Source: Gavia stellata (lineage: Eukaryota > Chordata > Aves > Gaviiformes > Gaviidae). From it: a DNA stretch of 64,000 nucleotides. The translations under genes were made by a program, and so were the position numbers. The stretch lies in the NCBI RefSeq assembly GCF_030936135.1, contig NC_082620.1, positions 1,426,001-1,490,000 on the forward strand, given 5' to 3'. The notes beneath the pieces were generated by a model that searched no databases, was not told where the DNA came from, and saw only the letters and a program-made list of their open reading frames with translations. Positions 22,101 to 34,100 of this stretch are shown piece by piece; positions within the stretch are counted from its first letter, which is position 1; every line of letters starts with the position of its first letter.

Positions 22101-25100
22101 ACTGTTGTCAGCTTGTGAAGAAGAGGAGGAGATGCCTTCTGCACATGAAGATGCACCTGAGAAATAACAAGTATCAAAACAAAGTCTTTTGAAGATGTTT
22201 GGGAAGGGGTAAAACTGAGGGTCACCCCTCTCGGCTGGTTTTAGACTGCTAAAGGTTTTGGGAGAGTTCCTGGCAACGAGGGGTGTAAGTTGTTAAGCTG
22301 CTAGTGAGGTGGATACGTTCTGGTTTTGGTAGCTACCAAAAATAAGCACTTGTGAGATATTTTGCGTGTGCTTTTTATTAAGTTCAGTGAACTTGCTGAG
22401 GTCCGAGAACGCCCTGAAATCAAAGACTGCAAGGGCAAACATTCCTTAACAATGAACTGAGGAATAAACTAGAAAATATGATTACTCTCCATAATAAGAT
22501 TTTGAGTTTAGCTGCATCTTCAGCAGGCTGATTTAGAAATCTCGTGGGAGGAATATGAGCCTGAAGATGAAAATTCACAGTGTACAACCCGCCTCGTGCC
22601 TTACCTTTGCACGAGTCTTTGTAGCGTTCTGAAGTCTATTTGAACAGTTAACGAAAATCAGACAAAAGCTGCTTTTTTTTTCGTTGCCCGAGCTAACAAG
22701 TCAGTAGTGTTTCCCACCTTGTACATGCTGGGGTAGCACCAGAGGTTTTGCCTTTCTGTCTGCCTGGTGAGTAATGGCAGCTCTGGTCTCCTCGAGTCTG
22801 AAAAAACATCTCCAACGCTGTTCTGCAGTAATATATTAAGATGTGATGACGACTCCTGTATGGTGAATAAAGCACAGCAACTGCTTTAGTTTCTGCATTT
22901 CCATAGTTATTGTTTAACCTGCTAACACTGTGTAATCGTCCCGCGCGATCTGTAAAATCCTGCAGTGTGAAGATAACATCCTTTAATAAAAGAATAAACA
23001 TCGTTGCAGACTTTTCATAAATATACCAGGATATATTCCAGGGCCTGCTGCAATCTGATCTGTTAGCAGGATAGATTGAATACGAAGGCAGCGTCTCTGA
23101 ATTCAGTGGGAACAACATCCTTCTCAGGACAGATTTTTTGGAAGTGTGTCCCGTAGCACTGCATGTGGCTGGCTCTGTGCTGTAGTTTGTATGTTCGTGC
23201 CTTGTCTGAAGTCCAGACGTTCATGGTGACTTGGGTGAGAATGCAGCAGAATTCGGGTGTGAAAGGAACATCGATTTTCCGCTCAGAATCTTGGGAGAAG
23301 AGCAGCAGTCTGTCTTAATGACCGCTTTCCGTTTAAAGACTCAGGCATCTTTTAAGAACAAAAGGGAGCTTTTTTGCTTCCTTCCTCTTCCCCTTTTTAA
23401 TTAAGCTTAGCAACTTAAAATTGAAAGCACTTTTTTTTTAAGCACACTTAGATCTGAAGCGTGAGCTTCCACATCTGACCAAAGGGCCCTGAACGTGCTC
23501 TCCTCTCAACAATGAAAAGCCAGATAAGTCCAAACATCTCTGGAAAGCGTGCAGATAGATGATCTGTGCTGCTGTCTGTTGGATACCGATGGTTCTCTCT
23601 GCAGAGGGAGACAGTACTAACTTGTGTGTGTGTTCCTTTTGGATATCTCTCTATGCAAATAGAAGAGCTTGTATGCCTCTTTTATCCCCTGATGTGGTAG
23701 GAAATCAGAGCTGGTTCAACCAAGTTCTTGTCACGATGGTGGTCAGGTACCTACTCAAAGCTGGGTTTGAAATGATCTTTTAGCTCAATAAAAAGACTAC
23801 TGCCAGATTGTAAATTATTTTTTTTTTTAGTAAGTGGTGAATCACCATTTTTTTCTCCAGGTACAAAACTGAGCTGGTTCTTTTTTCTATCCATGGGATT
23901 CATTGAGAGCAACTTAATGTCCCTGTCACAGATTTCCCCAACTGCGGTGTACGTGTCTTTGGTGAGATGCTCGCTGCTTCCGCGCGGCACAAAGCACCGA
24001 GCTGTGGTCCATCTGCTCTTGCCGCTGGTGTGAATACCTCCCGTCCTCATTAATAGTGACGGCTGCCAAAAAGCGCATAGAGGCTTATTTAAATGTTCCC
24101 TCTTTAGGCTCTCTGTGGCAGCTGTGGGTGACCTGTAATAGTTAATAGGGGAAAATAAGAAAAATAAATTGCCAAGTTGTATGTTTAAAGTAGTCGTCTT
24201 TGGAGGAAAAAAGTCTTCCGGCCTCATTAGCATCCTAACTGTGAGGAGAATAAAAGCTCAGGATGGATAAGTATCTCCCTTGTATACGTAATCAACATTT
24301 GATTTAGTTTCAGAGGATCTGTGCTTGTATGTGTGAGACACTGCTCTTGGAAAGCCAGCTAAATACTCATCTAGACAGCTAACAATCTGCACAGTAACCT
24401 CATTGTAATCAAAGTTTAAATAAACCTTTGGTCTTTTTCTTAACTCCAGAGCAACTTGTTGGAAGTACTAGTAGCAGAGAAGCTTTGCTACATTTAAAAA
24501 ATAAAAATGGGTTCAGCACTGATGTTGTGGATGATATGCTGGTGGCGGGTACGGCGAGATACGCCGTTTTTTGGCAGCAGCTGAGCTCAGGAAGCATCTC
24601 TTCCTCTACATCCATTCAGAGATTACAGTCCCTCAGTTGTGCTGGCAGTTCACGCTCTTGCCTAGCTCGTGTCAGACTAATTTTTGAAAACAAGCATTTA
24701 GAGGTGAAGCTGCTCACCGAAACAGCGTAAGATTAGGGAGCAGCTTTCCTGGTGGTTATGGTGATGTACCCAGTTGTGTTGCGGATGGGACGGTGTATCT
24801 GGCTGATCCTTACACCGCAGGGGGAGCCCTGTAGATCTGGCAGTACCCGTGCACCTCGAGCCAGGGGTCTGCTGAATTCTTTGGTATGGTGAGGCCTCCT
24901 TTAGGTCAGCTTGTAAAACCGGGCTGAGAAACCTCACCCATCATTGCGATGAAATTCAAGCTAGCTTGTTTTCAGCTCGGCTTTGCAAAACCTTGACTTT
25001 GAGTTGCATCAAAAGAAAAGCCATTAAAATCTGGCTGGCTGAGGAGCTCAGTTGTGGAAAGTTTTAAGCTCTCGTGTATGGAGAAAGCGCCTAGAGCACA

Positions 25101-28100
25101 GGTAGTCACTGCAGACAAAACACCTGAGCATGCCTGGCTCTTACCGGGCGTTTGTCAGCGGGGAATATTAGTTTCCTTTAGCTGACACCTGGCTTACGCC
25201 GAGTATTGCGCTGCCAGTTGGTTTAGTCACGGGAACAAGCACTTTCTCCAAGGTGATGATAGCGGTGAGTCACGAACCAACGAAATAGCATTTGCACATC
25301 TGTATTTGGGTGACTGGCTGGTGTGGCCATACGGGAGCGGCTGGCCAGCTTAAATACAGGGCTTTGTGGAGGAGGCTGGGCAGGCTGGGAGCTGACTTTT
25401 TTTTTCAGGGTGATGGGGCTTTTTTTCCTCCCCCGTTTCAAGATCGGAACCTTTTAGGAGTAGGCGAGCTTTTGGGCTTGGTGACTTGACTGTGAGTCCT
25501 TGGATCCGTGGCTGCTTTCTATCAGAAATTAATTCCAAGTTGTGGAACCTGTTGGCTGAATTGAAGCCAGTCACTCATTCAAACCCAGTTGTGATTCTAG
25601 GGGGAAGGGCAATCCCGTCACTTGGGATGGTCTAAGAGACTGCAGACAGATAAACTTTATTTTCTTCTGAAATACCATTTTCTGGAAAACGTACAAAACC
25701 TTGGAGAAGAGGTTATAAAGTTTGTGTTTGACTGGAGAAGTATGAACTAGTGAGCCCCAAGACTTAAAAAGCCTTAAGATGATACGTATTTGAAGTACTC
25801 TGCAGCATGGCAAGGAGACCATAATGTTATGACTCTGCATTTTCCTCCATCTGCTGCCGAATACATGCAAAGCAGGGCTTGGAGAAGCAAAACTGAGCTG
25901 GGGAATTGCCCTTTCATGTAAGAACGAAAAACTTGGTTAATCAAGAGATTCCCCTACGGTTGCGCCGCAGCACGTTCTTAAAATCGAATCCAAACAAATC
26001 CTAAAATCAGTCACACACAAGAACGGGCTTGAGCAATTCCTCTGCAGAAAGCATTTAATGTAGCCTATCACCACCAGTATTTTTGAAGCAAATCTGCAGA
26101 TTATGCTTTAAGCTGGAAGAAAAAATGCCCCGGAGATGGAATTCAGCGGCTCTATGTCTAGCATGTAGTAACGTGATACCGCGCATCTGCGTAGGTTGGA
26201 GGATAAAGAATCACAGTGCATCGTACTTGATACAACACAGCTGAACATGCAGAGTTTCTACAAATTTTTGTAACCTCTTCAGGCTTCTGCAAATAGTTGT
26301 ATTTATTCTCATCTGCTTGGAGAGCAAGACTGATGTGATCTTGCCATGCCTATCTATCTTCCCTAATCAATTTTGAACCTGTTAGCCAGTTTCAGCCATA
26401 CTTCAGGGTGAAGGGGGTACTCACAGTCTCAGATAAAAACGTTCCTTTGAGTTTTGTGGAAACAAGCAGTTTTAATAGAGGAGAGAGACCTGATTAGTGG
26501 CCCCATGGAGAGAAAAGCTGCAGCGAGAGTGCAACCCTTATTAGACATTAAAGAATCCACATGGGAGAGAGGTGTTCCTGACCGTGGGAAAAGCTGCAGT
26601 GGGAACTGGCACTTATTGGACGCCGGAGAATTCAACCTCAAGACATGCATCCATAAGAAATGAGTCTTCATTATTTCTGCTCACAAGGCCACTTTGAGGT
26701 TTTTTTTTTTTTTTAATAATGTATATACCAGTAAGCCCTGCTACGGATGCTTGCGTGCTTTTCCTTAATTGTACAGAAGTGACAACTAGGAAAAGTTCCT
26801 TAATAACAGAGCTTCTGCCTCTTTCTCTGGCTGGCCGAGGTGGCCATGCGAACGGCAAACTCGGATCGTTCAGCTGCACTTACGCAGCTTTAACTCGGTA
26901 ATTTTGCATTAAGCCCTTCATTACAGTTCGGTCAAGATTTGCCTCCTGACTGCAGCCTGCGGACAGTCTGATGCAATGCTGGGTTCGCCTGACGTTGCAG
27001 GCAGCGGAATTGCTGACTTGGGCGAGGATATTAAATGCAGCCCAGCTAGATGTTGCTGAGCTCAAGCTGAGGCTTTTTCTTATTCACACAGCTTCATGTA
27101 ATCCCAGTGCCCAAAGCATGGATTCAGCTCCCCCTCCGTCATCTTCATCAGGTTGAAATGTTGCTAGGACTCCTTCTGAATGCTGTTTCGTGTTGTGGGG
27201 GTGTTGCAGCGGAACAGATTTCTATCTCGGGGAACAGGTGTATCTATATTCAAGTTTCACCTGATGCGTACGCACTAGAACAGCTTATCTGTGGCAAAAT
27301 TTTTTGTCACGGGGGTTGCAGAAAGATTTCCTGCTGTGTTGACTATTGGAAGAAGTAGTTGCTGCTGACAGTAGCAGCCATGAATAAATGGTTTTAAATA
27401 TTCTGTTTCTTCCCTCTCTAGTGGTACATAATAATTTAATTTCTATATTAATACCTCAGCAGTATCCAAACGGTGACTTTGCAATAAAGACATGAATAAA
27501 ATGTCTTAATTAGGAATTACTCTTACTTTGTGTCTTAAAATGTAGCATTCAGCTGAGCTGTAAAGCAAGAAGCAAGCGCTTATTTCAGCACAGAGTTATC
27601 TACCAGGCTATCTGATATGTCGAGCATGTTGCTCTTAAATAACAGAGGTATCAGAAGTATCAGTGAATGTGCCTATGCTAGCTTTTTAATTTCCTACTTT
27701 GTCATCTCGTAGGGAGGGATTACGAGTGTAGACAAAGCCCTAGCTGTGTTCAGTGCGCGGCAGGAACACGTGCTGTATCTCATTAACAAAACCCCCGTTT
27801 GTAGTCGGAGTTGGGAGATTTCCCGTTGGAGTGCTGCTGGGGGCCAAAGGGAGCTGCAGAGTCTGAGAGTGGTCTGGGTTTGAGGAATTTGGGCGGTGGG
27901 GCAGGAGGGGAGAGTGAGGAGCATCGTGTTGAGGTTTCACCCCAGTCTGTAAGTGGTCTGACTGAGCTCCGTAACCTGGTTGATGGTTTCTGCTCCTGAA
28001 TTTTGAGGTTTCCCTGAAGATCTTTATTACTAGGAGGAGAGATGCAGAGAATGCCCTGAAGAACGTTGTTTTTCTCCCCCCAAAGGTCGCAGAGCCAATA

Positions 28101-31100
28101 AAGATCACTCTAAACAGGTTTTAAAGCATCTCAGATTGCAATCTAGAAAATTATGGGAGCTCGGTAATTAGGGCATGTTTCTGAATCATTGCTGTCACAA
28201 GGTCTGTTCTCGGCATGGCTTGAAAACCAGCGCTCCTTGTGATACGAGGAGCTTTTATTTTGCCTGGCTTTGGGAAGGTAAAGGTTTGCAAAGCCTTGCA
28301 TCACGTGGATTTATCGCTCGCTGATGAGCTTTCTTACTCGTGATCATCCAGAACGCTATCCCAGGCACTCACGATGGCTTATCGTTACAGAAACAGCAAT
28401 TTTGTGCCGAGAAAGGTAGAATTAGAGAGGCATTTAATTTGTTTTATTTTTAGCTGTCTTTAGCACAGTGTAGCAGCTGGAGGTAAGGAGAGCCAATACC
28501 ATACATTGCTTCTCCTCTAGAGGCTGCTGGAAGTGCTCCATACGTTGCTGGCAGCCTTTGGGCTGGTACTCTTGTCCTAGTGGGGTTTGTCACTTAAAGC
28601 TATTTCTTCAGAAAATTGGGGGAAGATCAGGTGTTTGGAGGAGTGTTACAAAATGGTGCTGTCGGGCTCTTCAAAGCAGGGGTGTGTGTGTATGTATATT
28701 ACATAAATATTCACAGTATTTTCACCACAATCCTGAATAGCCAGTTTTCAAGTTAGAAGTGAAATGCCTGTGCATTGATGTGAGGGATTTGGGGTGTCCT
28801 GAGCGTTCTGGTGCAGAGCGTGGTCTGGTGCCCTTGGGAATGAAGGCTCCTGCCTTCAGCCGGCTTTGGGTCAGGCCCTCGGTAACGAGACGTGCCATCG
28901 AGTTGTTCATAGTAAATACTGCTTTTGGTCTCCCTTAAGCACAGCTGCTAGCCAAGGCCGGCGGCTGTGCGTACGTTGCCGTATTTGTCATTAAGCATTG
29001 GAGATAGATGTTTGACAGCTTCTCTGGGGCTGAGTGACGGTCCTACAAAGACAAGCGATTGTGGCTCATTGGGTGACAGTTCCCCACATTTGTTATAGTT
29101 GATTTTAAGTGTAGTTTTCCAGGACTATGGAATGCTGCTTGTTGTTTCTATCAGGATACCTTTCAATTAACTTGCATTGTTTTCATGCCAGCCCTGTGCA
29201 CACGCTTCTCTATGGTCTGTATTTGGTTTTGCTGTCTGTCATACATCGGTTACTGTATTTACGATAGGACCCAAACCCAATAATGCAGACTGTGCGTTTT
29301 TGAGTGCTTTTTGTTTAGGTTCCTTTATTCTTCTGCGTCTGCAAGCTCTCAAGTCTTCCTTCCGTGCTAGGCAGAAAATAATACTGTCAGATTTTGAACT
29401 GATATTCTGCATCGCTTGAAGCAGAGTGTAATTCCAAAGAGTTGTGCTGCTTAGGTCTGAAGGTGGTGAAATACCGTCTCTTACCACTCCCGATATGAAA
29501 TTCCCTTTCTTAAAAAAAAAAAAATTAGAAGTATTTAAGTATTTTTCGTGGCAATTAAAGTATGTGGCTGTAATGAATATGAAGCATGGAACGTGGTGGT
29601 ATGTAATTTTCTTAGGCCAAGCACGTTATAATATATTTTATTTATTATATTAATGCCCTCGTGATGCATTATAGCGCCTTATTCTTTGCAAATGTCTGTG
29701 TGAAGACCCAAGGCCCTTTGCCTTACTGCCTTAGGAACTTCTACAGCGGTGAAAATTAAACACTGCTTTTGTTGGTGGCATGGGAGGGAGATCACGTTGT
29801 GAGTTGGTGATACTGGAAGCTGGCGCTTAACTCAGACCGGTATTTCCTCTGGATAGCTGTCACCATGGCTTGGTGTCCTGCTGCTGGTAAGACTGCCGTG
29901 CAGCGGGTTTTGCCGCTCCTCTCTGGTGTGTTATTTTGTGTATTACATGGGTGGGAAGTAGATGCATGTGCTGTTGCGGTGGGCCAAGTTCTTGGGCTGT
30001 GAAACGGATGTCCATGATAGCAGAAAACCCCAGGACTGATGTTAAGGGAGTTCAACAGACATCGGCAGCCTGGCTAAAAACCCCTGTGGAGCTGGTGATG
30101 GCAACCTGCTTTATGGCAGCTTTAGTATTTGCACATCTTGCGTTTCTCTGCATCTGGAGCAGATCTGCTTTGTGCAGGGGGAAATACAGGACGAGAGTAG
30201 CCCCTAGCACAGGGTATTGGACTGATTTGGAGTTACGAATAAGGAGAAGAGACGCAGACATCTGGAGAAGTACTATTTCAGGTCACATTATTTTGTTATG
30301 AAATAACAACAAAGCAAGAGGAATGCGATTGGCCAAGAAAAGCTTCAAGCTGTGCGAGCGTTTTACTGAATAATGCAGGCTGGGGCTTGCCTGGGTTATA
30401 TAATAATGGAGGAGGAAGGAGTTTGAGCGTGGCACAGAAAAATCATCCCTGCTTTTCAGATGGCTTTAGTCAAAGCGAATCCAAGTGAATCCAAAATATT
30501 CAGATGTCCTGCTGTATCAGGAGGCCTTGTCAAATCATGCTCTTAATGAGCGGTGCAGAAACAAGCACAAAAAACTCCTGTGTTATTTTTGATTTTGCAA
30601 TGTGTCTCGCATTTAGTAGTATCTGGAGCATAACATTGTGCTGACTTCTAAATAAGAATATTAAGTTTTTGTAGACCGGGATGTAGCTGACAGTCAGAAG
30701 TCTGCAGTAATGAAAATGGTTGGGTATGAAAGGTCTTCACAAGCTCAGGGGGAGATCAACATGAGAAATAAGGAGGTGATACGATTTAAAGTGGGATTCA
30801 GTTTAAATTAAAAAAGCAAAACTCCCTGATTTTGACCTGCTGTTTCCTATCATGTATATATCATCCTATAAAGACCCTAACCAGTTCATAAAATACTGCA
30901 GCTAAATGTTAACATTTGCTTACTAAATGTTTGCTGGCCGGCTTTCTCATAGTCCATTCTTTGTTTAAAATGCTTTTGCTTGGGAATAGCAGACACTGTG
31001 CAGAAAAATGGATGTTTGGAGTGAGCACCCGAGGTGAAGTGGTTAATTAGAAATGGAAAGGTGAGGTGGCTGACCCTCGAGCAGGGAAAGTCGACCCCAG

Positions 31101-34100
31101 TGCAGGGAAAGTCGGGCGAGGGATGACTTTGGCTGTGTCTGGGTGACACGTCGTCCCTGGGGAGGAGGAACCAGCCCGGCCTTGCATTGGCGGAGGCTGC
31201 ATTTCCCAACCCGGCCGCACTGTCTGCTGGTACGGGAGGAAGAGCTGGGGAGGAGGAAGGGCTGGAGAGCGAGAGAAACATGCCGAGCAGCCATGCCAAG
31301 AGCCCAGAGACATTTCAGCGGCTTGATTATAGAGGTGCTTTGATCTACAGTGAATAAACTGATCATGCTTAAATTATGAATTCCTTTTCTTTGTCTGAAA
31401 AGCTGGATTAGCGTGGCTTTGTTCGAGCAGTGATTATCGAGCGACTTTTTTTTTTCTGAAAGGGCCGCTAGATCTGTGTTTACAGCTGGGTGCTGCAATC
31501 ATGCTGTTCTGGTGGAGGGGCTCGGTGACATAAGAGTTCTCGCACGTCCTCATCTCCTCTGCTTCTGGTTGCACTGTAAACCCCTCCGAAAATACGGCCT
31601 CGGCTGCCTTCGTCACAGTATGGAGCTAATGATTAATCGGCATGAGTCGCAGACGGGAAGGGGCACTAAAAAGCCTTGTTTTCATGAAGGTCTGTGGATT
31701 CGGAGCTGAGCCTCTTTGTTTTCTGTTCGGTCTGCCGGTGATTGCAAAACTCAGCCTTCTTGGAAAAGGCTGACGCACAGGTATTAAGATACGAGGTGAA
31801 GGTTGAGAGGAGCCGCTCTGCGAACGTTATCAAAGGTCGCGGTGATGCCTCCCCTTGTCTTTTGTCCCCTCTTCCCAGCCTACGGGATCCAGACAAAGGT
31901 TGCTCCTTGGGGCGCGTTCGCCTCCATCTTGCCTTAACGTGCGAGTAGCGTAACGAAACGCGACGTTATCGCCGCCTCTCCTCCCCCGGCCCTCCAGAAA
32001 GTATCATTTTTTTCTTGTAATGTATTATTCTGCTGCGGTAAACCCGTCTGGTGATGCAGCACTGCAGATCTCCCCTCCTCTCCCCTCGATGCGGTCCTCC
32101 TCCTGGCAGCATCTGCCAAGACGGGAGCAGCACGGAGAGACGCCAACGGGTGGGGCTGGGTCAGATCACCAGACAGATTAATCTTCACGGTGGGGGACCA
32201 AAGGGTGTGTGTAATCACAGGACCACGTTGGGGCAAGGAAAATGCAAACCTTCCTCTCCCAGCAGCTGTCCTTGAATACTCAGGGCTCTCTCCTTCTGGG
32301 TTTTCTTTCATTCCCCCCCATCTGCTCCCTTTCTCCTCCCCCCGTCTGCCTCCCTCGCTTTCAGCAAAGACGATTGTCACAGATTATCCTCGGGGCTCGT
32401 CAAGGGTATGGTGCAGGACACCAAAGCGCGGCGTAGATTTGTGTATCTGGATGACAGACAGACTAAAACGCGCCATCTCTGAGTGGGGTGATTTAGGACT
32501 GTGGCTGCAGTGGAATACAGTAGTAGCCTCCCCCTTCCATTTCAGATTTTGGGGGGGGGGGGAATAATTAATTAATGGCAACCAAAGTACACTTTTCCCA
32601 ATATAAAAATCAAGCTTCGGCTGCAAGAGCTGTGCGTTTGCTGGGTGATTTTGTTGGTACAGGGGGAGCATATTACGTCGATGTTCTGTATCTTCTGCGC
32701 TTTCTGGGCAGCATTAGCTCGAATATTTGAACATTTTAACACATTCTGGATCTTCTGCAGCAAAAGAAAAAGAATTGAGGTCTGTCTGTGCATATGTTAT
32801 AATAACACGTACGTGTTACGATTTCAGAATGAGGAAATAAAAGAATTGTCAGGATGGTGAGCGAGAAGTCTTTCAGAGCCCATTTCTTATGTAACTGGCA
32901 GGCAGTCCTTCATACGAAGTAGGCTCTGGTGACTGCAGTCAGAAGGTCCATTAGGATTTTAGGTTCTTTGAGTAGTGCTAAGATACTATTCCCCCCTCTG
33001 CCCGCCCGCCCGCCCCCCCCACCCCCCAAGTTTGTAGACAAAGTATGGGCTTGTGTTGCCACAAACAATGTGTAAACAGTGAGCAAAAGGAAAGTACGTG
33101 TTCTAACCAGTCACTTCTGTAACTACATTATTTAGAAGAAAAATGCAATAGATAGATAGGGGAGTTAGAGCACTCTGTCCTATTACAACATCTTTCCTTT
33201 GCTGTCTGTAGAGAACCAGCACTGAAACGCATATTAAAGAGTGATGCTAACAAGGATAGCTAATTATTTTTCATATTTTTTGTCATGTTCATTCATGGCA
33301 TGAACATTTTTTCAAATGGGCTCTTTCCTGTTTTCCTTCCGCCTTCTTCCTTTCTTGTTTCTTCTCTCTTTACATCTGCAACATCCAATTAGGCCGTTTT
33401 TTTCCTCACGCAGATTTCATTAACCATATCCTCTACTTTTCTGGTCTTTCTACATCTTGCCTTCAAGGCAAGATAACCATATCCAGCTTCAGAAGAGCGC
33501 AAACTTGGAGAAGTGTCTTTCCTGTAGTACCATTTGCCATTATTTGCTCCTTGCAGCTTTTGATTAGAATAAAAAATGACCAGTGCATCGGTTTGGTATC
33601 GCAGGGTAGGAAACTCCCGAGAATTAAACGTCACGGTGCTGTACCCATGAGTACAAAGACGGCAAGTGCTGCTCTGGGCAGCTCAGAGGCGAGAACGCAT
33701 CCCACATGCGACCTCCCCTTTTTAGGCCTAACTTTTATTGACTTGAAAGATGCTCTTGTTTGCACACGTATTCCTTAATGGACAGTGTGCCATATTCGGT
33801 GGAGTATAAACCAGGGGAAAACGAGATCTACATCCAAAGCAGATGATACATGAAGTATAGTAGGTCAGGCTGGAATGAGAAGCCAGCAGTCAGTGAGGCA
33901 GGTTTTCAAATCATGTTTAAGGATTCGTCATCCAACAACAGTGATGAAATTTTAAAGTGTATGGAAAGCCGTGCCTAAGAAGGAGTGAGATGCAGGTTCT
34001 GACAGCATTTGCTCCTCAGATAGGCAGTTGTATTAGCTTTTCCCTGCATGTATAGGTGAGAACAGCTTTTCTTGTTTAAGATGTTTACATCTGTTCAGCC

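Noticed and set aside
22693-23118. 141-codon minus-strand ORF in intron 1
   Set aside because: Mixed composition, but several stop-free runs of this length are expected by chance in six frames of 64 kb. No recognisable family or splice signals.
23751-24233. 160-codon minus-strand ORF in intron 1
   Set aside because: Chance length, no domain, no initiation or splice support.
26583-26605. CGTGGGAA plus GTGGGAA, a second apparent CSL pair
   Set aside because: The words are by-products of the zinc-finger codons (the Cys-Gly-Lys-Ser knuckle region) in the decayed array, so they carry no independent evidence of CSL binding.
31043-31498. 151-codon minus-strand ORF in intron 1
   Set aside because: No domain, Ser/Pro-rich from a GC-rich patch, chance length.
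33389-33634. Minus-strand ORF of 81 codons (open for about 15 more upstream) with protein-like composition
   Set aside because: It looks less low-complexity than its neighbours, but I recognise no family. The flanking splice signals are weak, and this length is fully expected by chance. A tblastn search would be decisive.
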